From Paulownia fortunei (Eukaryota; Streptophyta; Magnoliopsida; Lamiales; Paulowniaceae), in assembly GCA_019321725.1 (NCBI GenBank), contig CM033105.1, forward strand, positions 13,529,632 through 13,593,631: DNA of 64,000 nt. The letters run 5' to 3'. A program made the translations under genes and the position numbers. Positions 35,038-46,129 of the stretch are shown one piece after another. The notes under the pieces were generated by a model. The model worked only from the letters and a program-made list of their open reading frames with translations, was not told where the DNA came from and searched no databases. Positions within the stretch are counted from its first letter, which is position 1, and each line of letters opens with the position of its first letter.

Positions 35038-35930
35038 CCTATTGGGGTATTGACTTCATGGGACCATTTTCATTATTATTTGGTTTTATTTACATATTAG
35101 TCACCATAGATTATGTCTCAAAATGGATCGAGACAATTCCCTATCGAAATAATGATCACAAAATAGTGATAAAATTTTTGAAAGAAAATATTGTAAGTAT
35201 AATTAGAATTCCTCGATCCATTATCAGTGATGGGGGAAAATATTTTTATAACAAAAATTTTGAAACTTGAATGAGAAATATAAAATAATACATAAAGTTG
35301 CAACCCCTTATCACCCTCAAACAAATGGACAAGTTGAAATTGCAAATAGGGAGATAACATAAATTTTGGAAAAGACAGTTAACCCAAACCATAAAGATTG
35401 GTCTCTTGGACTTACCGATACACTTTGGACATATAGAACTGCTTTCAAAACATCATTAGACATGTCTCCTTATAGGACAATTTATGGAAAACCTTGTCAT
35501 TTAACTGTCAAACTTGAACATAAATCTTATTTGGCAATCAAAATATTTAACTTCAACCTTGATAAAACTTCAAAATTATGTAAATTGCAAATCAATGAAC
35601 TTCAAGAATTGAGAACTGATGCATACGAGAATTCTAAAATTCATAAAGCAAAAATTAAAGATTTTCATGATAATAAAATTTTAAGAAAAATATTTGAGAT
35701 TGGTCAAAGTTTTGCTTTATACTTCTCAATTGCATTTATTTCCTGAAAATTTGAGATCAAGGTGGAGTAGTCCTTTTTTGTTAAAAAGGTATATACTTAT
35801 GGGGAAATTGACATTGAAAATCCTAAAAATGATAACGTATTCAAAGTAAATAGACAAAGACTCTAATCGGCTTTAGAAAATCAATTTTCACAAGAGGAAA
35901 TTCTTTTTCTTTCTAACCCTTGTTATGATT
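35038..35930 (+). pseudogene. Athila-type Ty3/gypsy integrase
   Basis: The frame opens with WGIDFMGPF, then DYVSKWIE, NDHKIVIKFLKENI and IISDGG, and in another frame [17 protein letters not shown]. These contain the three acidic residues of the D,D-35-E catalytic centre. The next frame runs KTVNPNHKDWSLGLTDTLW, MSPYRTIYGKPCHL and LNFNLDK-type residues (35366-35746). It ends with FKVNRQRL in a further frame, typical of the Athila integrase C-terminus. The N-terminal zinc-binding domain is missing and at least three frameshifts or stops are present. Upstream it abuts the copia fragment. Downstream, in the same orientation, lie the captured LOG copy and the 3' LTR at 38841. Confidence 0.88.
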
Positions 35931-36918
35931 AGTGTATGTATATATACTTATTTTATCTAACTTTATTTGTTTTATAGGCTTTATTTTTTTTATTTTTTCT
36001 TTTCATGATTAAGTGGCGGATAATGGTACTCCGTGGCTATTAAAGTCGAACTTATTAGTTTCTCAAATAATTGAAATCTCTATACAAAGTTTTTCTCTTT
36101 TTCTTTCTTTTTTATTTTCAAAATGGATGGCATTCTTCTAACTCTCTAGAAATGATTTTCTTTTCTTTCTAAAAATGCAATTTTAAAAATTTATAAAACC
36201 AAGATTGAAAAATTAAGGATGCTTATTCATAAGGGTATCTTAAGGGACATACGATGGATAATTGAAGCAAAGAAAAGAATAGCAGGTGAGTTTTCATATG
36301 AGTCTTCACACTTTCTTACTAGTTACATTCATGGTTTTAGTAAAAACACATATTAAAAAAACGAAGAGTGAAAAAATGAAAGTTTATCACAAATATGCTC
36401 AATCGACTTGCAACACAAAGTGTTGTTCCTTAGGAATAGTTTCTAAAAATTGAGAAGATAAAATTCAATTCATTATGCATGGACTAAGTAAAGAGTCTTT
36501 AGATGATATTATATTGACTCTTGAGATGCATTCATGTAGATTAGTACATCGTGCAATTCTTGATTTATGAAATCACTTTTGGAATGAATATGAGTCTTAT
36601 AGTCTTGAAAATTTAACATTAAAATACCTTGTTTGCTAATTTATAAGAGAATTGGATGGAAAGTATATCCTCGACCCATAGAGGGCGTTTAAGCCATTAC
36701 TGGATGTAAAACTAGAGAAAGATGTGAGCCACAATCACAACTACATATATACGTGTAAGTAGATGATTTTTAAATTTTGTGTCTTTATTTTCAACCTTTC
36801 TGACAAAAGAAAAAAATGTGAAATAAATGTCTTCCCTGTTGACACCTCAATAAATAGCACTATACTTACTCGATTTTTGTACAACTTATTACAAAAATAA
36901 AAAATAAAAAAATTCATA
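35931..36918 (+). other. Post-integrase region, partly coding-like
   Basis: DNA between integrase and the LOG copy, within the same element by position. Around 36390-36720 the plus strand reads as a mostly open, stop-interrupted frame with HGLSKESLDDIILTLEMHS and AFKPLLDVKLEKDVSH. I cannot assign it. It could be an env-like relic, part of another captured transcript or chance. The rest is AT-rich and non-coding. Confidence 0.4.
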
Positions 36919-37530
36919 ATGGAAGTCTCTTCCACTTATAAGTTCAACTGTATTTGTGTCTTTTGTGGATCTAATCCTTGAAGAAATGGAGAGTTTATAG
37001 GGGCAACCCATAACCTTATTAAAGTGTTAACAAAAAGAAAAATTTATTTATTATATGGGGGAGACAGTCTGGGGTTAATGGGGAGTGTTGTTACTTTTGC
37101 TCTTGTAGGAGGAGTTATCCCAAAACCTTTAACAGTACAAAATATCACAAGTATGACCATCGGAGATGAGCTAAAAATGTCACATATTCAGGACAGAATA
37201 TCTAATATTTTAAATTATGCGGAAGCATTCATCACTCTACCTGGTGGTTTTAGTATACTAGAGGAGCTATTCCAAGTTATCTCTAAGGCACAACTCAACA
37301 TTCATCAAAAATCTATTTGTATTCTTAATGTTAATGATTTGTTTTCTTTTGTAGATCATGCCATGGAAAAAGGTTTTATTTTACCGTCTGCGAGATAAAT
37401 TCTCATTTCCGCTGTGACACCTGACCAACTAATAGATCAGCTTCTAGCACATGTGCTACAACCTGATCCAACCTTGTTCTGTGTAGATTGGTCCAACATG
37501 GACAGTGATAAAAAATGCAAAATGAAATAG
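36919..37530 (+). pseudogene. Intronless LOG-family copy (cytokinin-activating phosphoribohydrolase), two stops
   Basis: LOG enzymes release active cytokinin bases from their nucleotides in the cytosol. From ATG at 36919 one unshifted frame runs to TAG at 37530, 203 codons against about 210-220 in plant LOGs. It has CICVFCGSNP near codons 11-20, YGGDSLGLMG in place of the usual YGGGSVGLMG, VIPK, then FITLPGGFSILEELFQVI, where the family has LPGGYGTLEELLEVI. The arginine before the PGG loop and the glutamates after it are kept. Near the end come AQLNIH, NVNDLFSFVD and GFILPSAR. In-frame stops fall at 36979-36981 and 37396-37398, after which homology continues. Plant LOG genes have several introns, while this copy has none, so it derives from mRNA. 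It lies between the integrase and 3' LTR of an Athila-type element, same strand. Confidence 0.85.
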
Positions 37531-38840
37531 ACTCTCAGCCTATGAAATTTATCCTTAATGGTTTCAACTAATACTGTGCGTTTTGTGTTTTTCAACTTTA
37601 TTTTTTCAATAAGTCAAATTTCAAGTGATATATTTTAAACTCTACTTTTCTATCTATTTTCGATATTGAGTGCAATGTCTCAATTAGGTTGGGGAGGGGA
37701 TAGTCGATATCAAGTCTTATGTGTTCAATATATGTTTTTCTAGTTTGTTTTTTTTTTTTTAAATTCAAGCGTGTTTTCTTTTGGGTCCATTGAAACCATG
37801 AGTAATGGTGGCCAGAGTCAAGGATAATATTTTGACACTCTTGAGATGCACCCCTATTTTTTTTATTTATTTTTTACATTACATGGCATGTTTGTGAAGT
37901 TTTTAACTGAAATTTTGTGAATTGTGAAAATATAATTACAATCCCTTTTTTTAGAGTCTAAGGGTACTATCTTAGAAAAAAATTTGTCTTGTGCACATCC
38001 TAAGCCTTGTGGAAAGATTGGTTGCGATACATATAACTGAAAATTTTGATGATGCTAAAGTGTTTACTTATGAATATTCACACATTTTTTATGAATAAGT
38101 GGAGAGTTTGAGAAAACAAGCATTCTAAACTTTAATTGATCATTTGAATTGGTTTTGTTGCAATTTGAAATGCTTAATTATGTATACCTTGCATGTGGAG
38201 AAATAAATTAGGTAAACTTGTGTAGTAATCTATTTCTATTGAAATATTTTGCTTTGTAGCTAGTGATGTAAGTATAATTATAAATCCTTCTTTTGATCTT
38301 ATATTATCATGCGAGTCATGTTGTATAAAAAATAAAAAATAAAAAAAATAAAAATTCACCATTTCTTTTTCAGGTTAACCAATGAAATTTTGAGGCATAT
38401 TTTTAGTAAGACAAACTAGTTATTTCAAATTTTGTAACTATTTATCTTATTTTAAATTTTAGTTTGAATGCTTGTCCTAAATCATTTAAGCTATTTCCCT
38501 GAGTGTTTTAACTATTTTCCAACTCCATGAGTGAACACCTTACCAACTTAAATGGAAAATACTTACCTGTGAGGATATGGAGTTGAGATATTTTCATGAT
38601 TGATTTTGAAGTTATATGTATATTGGTTTATGGAATAAAAGGTTGGCTTAGTGCACATACAAATAATATCTTTTGGAAATTCTAAAAAACAAAATTCGAT
38701 AGCATCTGTGATCTCTGACAAATGATTATATGTGATTGTTAGACTATTTTACAGGATTCTTTTAAATTCTGATCATCATGCCATGTTTTTTTTATTACTC
38801 TATAATTAATAGGGACTAGTAGTAAGCTGGTTGGGGAGCG
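37531..38840 (+). other. 3' untranslated part of the Athila-type element with polypurine tracts
   Basis: AT-rich, no gene seen. At 37689-37700 GGTTGGGGAGGGGA is an internal polypurine-like tract. At 38829-38840 GGTTGGGGAGCG lies directly before the LTR and is the likely plus-strand priming site. Confidence 0.6.
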
Positions 38841-40509
38841 TGATGAATATTTAAAAGTGTACAATTAATTAGAATTTATATAATTATTTTCACTTTCAAA
38901 TTGTTATTAGAACTCTCAATTAAAGCATTTTTGTGTTTTAGGAATAAAATGAGAAATCAACATAAAAAAATGAGATTAAAAAGTTCTCTTTTTTTGCGCA
39001 GATTTTAGAAAAATTGGCGTAACTTTTGATTCCGAAATGGTTTTGGGTTAATTCTTGAGGCTATGAATTGATAAGTCATTCATCTATAAGTTCTTATAGA
39101 CTTTCATTCCCATACTAAACGTGTAATGATCAAAGAAGTTAGATTACAAGTGGTTATACAAAATTGATTACCAAAAAATCGAATCAAATTTAAGACCAAT
39201 CCTTACTTATTTTACCAATTGAGTCATATCTCTTAAACTAAAATTGCTTTTGAGCTGAAATTTAGATTTTTTATATAAAGAGCTAGATAAACAAGTTTGT
39301 AGAAGATAAAATAGTGAGAAAATATATCAAAATGGTCAATAAACATGCTACAATGCTCTTCTGATGTTAAACGATGACTCTTGAACATGATCCTGTAATT
39401 TAACCATATCTCCCTCATCCTGTAGTCAAATTTAATAAATGACACATGCAAATATATCGTTAAAGAAATATATACAACTTTTATTCTTACCCATCATCAA
39501 AATTTGGCTGTGTCCGATCTGAAAATTCAATTAAATTTGGTAGGTGAAAATTTAGAGGATTTGGTTTAACAACTAAATAACTTTTGACAACTAGTATGCC
39601 ACTTGATTCTTTAACTCCTCCATCATATGTTTGGCTTGTAGCATACTCCAAGTACTATATATAGGCCGTGTATTAAGCTTGTAAGAGTGGGGGGGGGGGG
39701 GTAGAGGAGAAAATAAAGTTTTATTGTTGTCTTTCTTCAAGCTACATTTTCTAGGAGTAATGTAAGTTTTCAAGTAGTAATAGAAATATATTGTCTAGTT
39801 TTTCCTCTATTTTTAGACTTTTCTATTTTTATTATGTCTTTTTGAATTTCATTTAGTTGAGTAGAAAAGGTAAACCTATTGATGGATGAAAATGAATGAT
39901 TATAAAGGTAAAAAATATTTAAGTTTGTTATATTATTGTTTTGATCTTTTATCTAAACTCTACTTATTTTGTGGTGATTTTTTATTTTTGTATCACTAAC
40001 GACACAACAAATACTGGAGTTCATTTAGCTAGACGTTTGATTTTACTATACCAACTGCTAACGTGAAACCTTGATTTGTTGTAGACAAAGGTGTGTATAA
40101 ATACTTGATCCTATAAACAAGTGTTGGTGTTAAAAGATAATTTGCAATTAGTAAAATAATATTATGATTACCTTAATGCATGAGCTATTTGATAACATCT
40201 TCCAATTAGAACCTTCATTATATATGGATTCCAATAGTGGCAATTAAAAGAGGTGAAAAGAATAAATAATCGTTTCTCTATTCAAAACTCAAGAGCATAT
40301 CCCTAATCCTTAGTACTTTTATTATTTTATTTTATTTTTAATTATAGCATACATTATTTGTTTTATATTCTAAACCACATAAAACCCATCTTTTTTAAAT
40401 ATATAATCCTAAAATCTTCACAATTTTCCTGTGGATCTACCTTAAACGCACAAGAAATTTATTATTTAAAACAATCTGTACTTGGGTTTGCAACTTTAAG
40501 GTTGTAGCA
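38841..40509 (+). repeat. Athila-type 3' LTR
   Basis: Begins TGATGAATATTTAAAAG after a polypurine tract and ends GGTTGTAGCA, giving the expected TG...CA ends and 1669 bp. It matches the reverse complement of 58952-62829 once the solo LTR there is removed, and its later half matches 41490-42075. A 13-G homopolymer sits at 39689-39701. The integrase in the same orientation upstream fits a 3' LTR. Confidence 0.82.
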
Positions 40510-40514
40510 CCTGA

Positions 40515-40690
40515 CCATTACCCATGCTGGAGAGGTCCTATTAGCCTCTATCCTTCAGGAGCCCTGCCAACTCTAACACTAGAGAGGTCATACCGACCTC
40601 CACACTTGAGGAGTAATACCAACTCCTCTATTGGGGAGGTATATTGACCTCCACGCTCGAGGAGTCCTACTGGCATCCCAAATATGAAAA
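40515..40690. repeat. 52-bp minisatellite, about three units
   Basis: Imperfect units with GAGAGGTC-type starts recur at about 40531, 40583 and 40635, a 52-base period. The same repeat in inverted orientation occurs at 62835-63110. Both arrays touch an Athila-type LTR end. The stretch 40700-41040 shows no gene. Confidence 0.75.
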
Positions 40691-41040
40691 GTCATATGAC
40701 TTTCTCCATCATAAGCAATATAAAGTAACAATAAACATTTCATAAAGTGACTAAAAGACTAAGTGTTGCAACCTCAACATAAGCAAAAGTAAGCATACAC
40801 TGAATCAACAAGTGAGCCAAAATCTCGCACTTAGTATGGAAATTAAAAAACAAGTTAAGTCTACAAAAGAAATAAATAAGTGTTCATACTCAACAAAAAT
40901 AAGGAAGTTAAGAAAAACATTCTAAGTCTTAGGGTAGGTCACATGACTACTCTACGGGATAATCATAAGGGGCTATTATGAGTCGACTACCTTGACTGTG
41001 ATGTCCCCCTCTCCATCTCCACTACGTTGACTGGGCCTAA

Positions 41041-42150
41041 TTGATATAAGTGTATATTTTTATATATTTTTATATTATTTTCTTTATATTTTTCTTGCTT
41101 TGTTTTTATTAATATTAATGTTTTGTGTTTTATAAGAATTTGGGAATCAATGGACAAAAAGAGATCAAAATAAGCCAAAATAAAACCAAATAAGACAACA
41201 CATTTCATAAGCGAAGAAGCATCACGATTAAAAGAATGGGTCATTTTTGCCTAAGTCCATCATGTGTAAATCAAAATATATGCAAGAAATTAATTGGACT
41301 TTTCAAATGATTATTGGGCTTGCATTAAATTAAAAATCAGCATGTTTCTAGACTTACGCGATTTTTGTATTTTGGGTATAACTGTATTCTCAAAAGCCCT
41401 ATGGATCTGAATCATACTTCATTTAAAATAAATAGAACTACAACTTTGCTGTTGGAAGCTCAGCTCAATTCAACCTTTTATATTAAGTTTTTTAGTAGTA
41501 ATAAAAATATCTTCTCTAGTTTTTTTTCCATATTTAGTTTTTTCAATTTTATATTTCATTTGACTGAGGAGAAAGAGTGAACCTCTTGATGGAGGAAGAT
41601 GAACAATTTTAAAAGTGCCTAACATTTAAATGTATTGTACTATTGTCTTAATTTATAATTAAACCCTCCTTGTTTAGTGATGGTTCTTGATTTATGTATC
41701 ACTAATGGCATAACAAATACTTGAATTCATTTAACTAGATGTCTGGTTCTACTATACAACTGCTAATGTGAAACCCTGATTTACTGTAGACAAATGTGTG
41801 CATAAATACTTGATCCCATAAATAAGTATTGGCATTAAAAGTCAATTTATTGACACTAAGATAATATTATTATAATCTTAATGCATGAGCTATCTGATAA
41901 TATCTTCCCATTGGAACCTTTATTGTTTATGGATTCCAATAGTGGCATTTAAAAAGAGGTAAAAAGGATAATAAATAATTCATTTATCTAAAACTTAAGA
42001 GTAGATCCCTAATCCTCAGTACTTTATTACATTAATTTCTTAATAATATATTATTAGTGAGCCAAGTCATTAGTAATAGAAATGATAATAAATTAATTAA
42101 CTTTGATTTTCATGGGATCGACCTTTACTTGCATTATACTTGTAAAATTA
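41041..42150 (+). repeat. Second, diverged Athila-like LTR
   Basis: From about 41490 to 42075 it parallels 39770-40330, with shared blocks such as AACTGCTAATGTGAAACC and TGGATTCCAATAGTGGCA. The first part, from TGATATAAGTG at 41041, resembles the start of the LTR at 38841 only weakly. The 3' boundary is uncertain. No internal region adjoins it, so it may be a solo LTR. Confidence 0.6.
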
Positions 42151-42815
42151 TTTAGTAGTAAGGTGTTAATGTGATATGCTTAACGCCTTAGCTGGCATCG
42201 CATGAGGAGGCTCAGCAACAACTTTGCTACTACATTTAAGATTCGAGGCTCCAACAACATAGCGATGTGCTTGATGACATGTCCATACTCCTTTAGCATT
42301 AAATAATATTCACGAACAATATGATCATATATGGACAAGGTATTGGTCGACTCCCATCATCATTGAAAAGGTCACAAGATGACGACCCTCAGGCCCTACC
42401 CGTGCAGGGGGAAGATGGTGTAAGCTCCCATCTATCTTGTCTTGACTTATTCATGAAATATTTATCAGAAGAGGGGGCCTAGTCTACAGCTTCGTTGAAA
42501 TAGAATGCTTTGTAAGAAAGGTGCTAGTTGGTCACTTTTACACAATCAAGCCCTGTGCAAAAATACCACCACGAATTGGCCTCTAACCTCGGAAGAAATT
42601 GAATAAAAAAACTTTTTTGGCAAAAGTCAAGACGTTCTTCGACGTTCATGATAAATTTGTCTTTGAGCCTCCCCAAATCCATGACTGTTTAGGTGGATAA
42701 GTATGCTCATACTTATATTTAATATTAAACAAAGCAATTCACCCCTGCAATGCCAATGTCTAGTAGACATCCACCATGACAAGCTCCCACACCGTCAAAA
42801 CTACACAACATCACA
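42151..42815. other. Unassigned, less AT-rich segment
   Basis: No open frame of note and no recognised homology. Composition is more balanced than in the flanks, as in Tat-type LTRs and leaders, but this is only suggestive. Confidence 0.35.
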
Positions 42816-42817
42816 CT

Positions 42818-43125
42818 AGGTCGAGCCTTGGCTTGACCTTGGTGACCCTTCTAACAACAACTAGGTCAAGCTAAAGGCTTGACTTGGTGAGTAGTCTTGG
42901 AGCAACAAGGTCAAGCCACTTATGTTTTTTCTTACAAAAATTAGGTCAAGGTGTAGCAAAAAGCTTGACCTGGTGAGTTCCATGAGAAAACTAGGTTGAG
43001 CCAAAAGGCTCGACTTGGTGTGCTACTCTGTAATGACGTTAATGTCTATAACAGCCAGGTCGAGCCCTTGGCTTGACACGGGACATCTCGTGAAGGCTAG
43101 GTCAAGCCATTAGCTCGATCGGGAA
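42818..43125. repeat. Array of ~7 short dyad elements
   Basis: The pattern AGGTCGAGCC then GGCTTGACCT, a short inverted repeat, recurs with variants starting near 42818, 42863, 42908, 42943, 42993, 43057 and 43099. Spacing is 35-64 bases. Most units can fold on themselves with loops of 2-12 bases. The spacers are unrelated in length and sequence. Confidence 0.75.
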
Positions 43126-43149
43126 AAGTCCAGCCTAAGCAGCCAGGGA

Positions 43150-43700
43150 GAACCTTGTCTGTTTGAATTTGGTCTTGACAATATGAGAGAGGTCTTGACA
43201 ATACAAGACCCTCGAATAACTCAGAGAATAGAACAGGAATCAAGATGGGCTAACTCCAAAAATAAAGAAAATTTCTAAGACAACTCACCCCAAGAGATGA
43301 CCTATTTTGACTCTATCTACTATCGACCAACCCTCCTTATGCAAGGTTTGCTCAAGAGGAGGTATGATAGACCATGATCCATAAAGGTCTAATCGGCTGA
43401 GTCCAAGGAGCTAGTTATGATGATAGCCCAAAATAAAATCAAGACCTAATAGGAAAGTCCATAGAATCCACAAGTCAACAAGCAAGTTGGGCTATAATGC
43501 TTCGGTTAAGCTCATGAAGGCCTAAGGGTTCAAACCTATGAAAATCCTCATATCAGCACTATAAATACTCCTAGACTTCATTAGTAAAAGGTACACAAAT
43601 AATTACTCGCTTAACTACTCTCAAGTATCTGGCCTATTTCTACTCACTCTGGAATTGACTTGAGCGTCTTAATTACTTTTTATGACACATGCAATGACTT
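43150..43700 (+). repeat. Probable Tat-type LTR fragment
   Basis: Contains a TATA box in CACTATAAATACTCC (43557-43571). About 100 bases later comes GACTTGAGCGTC, a sequence often found in the R/U5 part of plant Tat-type LTRs. No LTR termini could be fixed. The assignment is tentative. Confidence 0.4.
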
Positions 43701-45015
43701 GCATTACAGTTGACTTCCAGCTAGGAGTTTCAAGAAGATAAATGATATACATCCGAAATAGAACTTTCTACAACATACCAAAGAGAGATTTTCAAACCAT
43801 TTAAGCAAGCTTAAGGATTTTGATATAATTCTATTTGAGGTTTTTTGGGAAGGAAAGATTTAACTTCGATAGTTTTATGGTATCTTATTGAGATTTCAGC
43901 ATGCTTTCTATAATATTCACAATGAAGTATAATGATATACTTGATCGCATTAAAAAACATCTTATTTGAATTTCCATCTCGATTCGCACAGGTATTTGAT
44001 TGTCTAAGTTGAAATTAAAATTGAACTATTTAGATGCAATAATCAATATTTGTAGAAGCAACAATATTTTAACATTTGGTGAATTTTAATATCATAAAAC
44101 CTTTCTTCCAAAATCAATATTTTCTTACATTTATTCTTCTAAAATCAAACTTCCAAAAGCTTTGTCAAACCTAAAGTCGTGTCTAAGTACGTTCATTTAG
44201 ATTTTTTTTTAAAAAAAGGCTACGGTAAATTGTATCTTAATTCCATGAGGTCATTTATTTGCAGCATTCTGTAGTTTAGGAAAGTTTTTAGCTGAACAAC
44301 TACAAGGTTTGTGTCATTTTGAAAATTTTCACTTAACCTTGTTGGAAGGTATAACTTTCACTTTTGATAATTAAGCTTGAATGAACTATGAACATAATAT
44401 CTTCATCAGCAACCATTTTACTTGTTAATTCTCTTATTGAAACATCACGAGACAAGATTTTCTAGTGATGGAATTGATCTGATTTCCTGGCCTCCACTTT
44501 CTTTGAGATGTAATGAACTTGTTTTCTCAACCTTTGCATGCTTGTTGCTATAAGCTTTGACAAATTGACAAACCTGCTGAGTCAGCAGTGTCATTTGAGC
44601 AGACAAGGTGACAGGTTTAACTGTTTAAGCCTTGGAAATGAATTTCATAGTAACAAATGGGCCTTGTGGAACATTTTGGTCACCCTTCTGGAAATACCTG
44701 AAGAGTTTGTAAGATATTTAGCACCTTTGAATGATATAACATTTGGAGTATCATTAACTATAACATGCAAGAAATTTTCGTATCTCAATCAATGTATAGT
44801 GTGAGAAGAACGAATTCTCATTTCATGGTGGGATAAATTCCAGGGCTTTTCGAAGTCATTACACATGCTTCATTATTTTCAAACTGTATATATTAAAAAA
44901 AAGACAAACAAACGAGAAAATGTTTGACATTATCATTTCAAGTTTACAACCTTTAGCAGCCTGCTGCAACAAAATATAAGCCTTGAATGCTATAAGGATG
45001 GATGTGTTTAGCTCA
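43701..45015. other. Mixed non-coding DNA, possible 3' flank of the FAHD1 remnant
   Basis: An 88-codon plus-strand frame at 44538-44804 is the longest here. I do not recognise its product. On the opposite strand the segment just below 45016 would be 3' untranslated and flanking DNA of the FAHD1-type exon. Nothing else is identified. Confidence 0.35.
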
Positions 45016-45155
45016 TCAATGCCTCAATCTATGGCGTCTTTCAACATCAAAGTGCACATCCAACAGACCTGTTATTCCAGCATCAATTTTTTGACCTATC
45101 TTAACAGGGCCAACACCTTTAGGAGTCGCATAGGACGAAAATAACACCAGGGAAC
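45016..45155 (-). pseudogene. Last-exon fragment of a FAHD1-type gene
   Basis: FAHD1 proteins belong to the fumarylacetoacetate hydrolase fold and act on small oxo-acids such as oxaloacetate, mainly in mitochondria. On the minus strand the frame reads TPKGVGPVKIGQKIDAGI, then TGLLDVHFDVERR and a stop at 45016-45018. This is the conserved C-terminus of plant FAHD1. Just upstream the residues that should precede TPKGVG are in another frame, indicating a frameshift. The sequence ahead of it (CTCATTTAG) looks like a splice acceptor. No further exons are seen toward 45396, where a retroelement LTR starts. It is therefore a gene remnant or the tip of a gene broken by the insertion. Confidence 0.6.
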
Positions 45156-45396
45156 CTAAATGAGACAGTATAACATAGAGGTACACCATAATTTGCTATA
45201 ACATGAAAATCACTAAGAGTGCGCTGCATTGCTTTAAATTTAGTAATGTTAGTTATTCGACAAGTCAGTTCAGTTTTTCGGCATTCTATCTTATAGTTGG
45301 ATTAACAGAGATGGAGATCTATTGGAGGAACCAAAATCTCGCATTGCTTAAGTTATGGATGAAAAATACAATTTTCTCACAAACTATCAATATTAT

Positions 45397-45880
45397 TGAT
45401 GTGAAATGATTCACACCAAATGTTGACTCTTCCAACGGGCTACTTGACTGATTGATTATCACCTTTCCTTATTGGTAATTGATGCAATAAAAGAATCCCA
45501 GCCTATAACACATACAAGTTGTTAGGATGTCGGGGGTTTGCTTGACAAAGACCATCTGATGCTCATGTAAGACCAAATTCCAAAGAGAAAAGAAAAAAAA
45601 GCAGAGAGTTTGTAAAACCTAGAAAAATAAATGACCGACCTCATAACTGAGCTAAAATGGAGTATTTATCATGTTAACTGAAGTAGAATATTATGGTATT
45701 TTAGTAGGGGATGGTTATCTGGAGCAGCTAGTGTGCATGCACCTTGATATTTATCACGGACCTGTAATAAACTTCACTAGGCTTTTGTTGAGTTGGGTAA
45801 TTTTCTTGGAATTTATGAGGCTTCTTGTTGGGCGCTTTTAGATTGGGCACCTTATTGAGTTCATTTATTATGAGATATCA
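45397..45880 (-). repeat. 3' LTR of a Tat-type gypsy element
   Basis: Direct-repeat partner of 49077-49545. It begins TGATGTGAAATG at 45397 and the proposed end is at 45880. Similarity to the partner continues past this end into 45881-46085, so the inner boundary is not certain. Confidence 0.65.
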
Positions 45881-46085
45881 ATTATTAAATAAACTAGAAA
45901 AAAATTTATAATATAGAGGTGGGTGATAAATTAAATAGCAAATCTCATTGATATTATGAAATTTAAGGCCAATACCATCAATATCAAATACAATTCTAAA
46001 ACTAAGATTTCAACCAGTTAAATTTTAAGTTCGTTTTTTCAATTTTTAAATTTTTTCTCTAAATGGTTTATGGCTTTTCTAAAAA
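45881..46085 (-). repeat. Sequence inside the 3' LTR, duplicated outside the 5' LTR
   Basis: Matches 49546-49741 (for example AACCAGTTAAATTTTAAGTT and GGTTTATGGCTTTTCT in both). Here it lies between the integrase and the LTR. At the other side it lies outside the LTR. Confidence 0.65.
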
Positions 46086-46129
46086 TTTCTAAATTTTTTA
46101 AATCTCTACTGTGGCGAAGGCCTCTTGTG

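Noticed and set aside
35118..35360. Minus-strand 80-codon frame
   Set aside because: Shadow of the Athila integrase on the plus strand.
42818..43125. CRISPR-like repeat array
   Set aside because: Units vary in sequence and spacing, spacers are not of uniform length, there are no cas genes, and the DNA is clearly a plant nuclear sequence.
44538..44804. 88-codon plus-strand frame as a gene
   Set aside because: No recognisable domain, no clear promoter or splice context; kept only as a note in the surrounding region.
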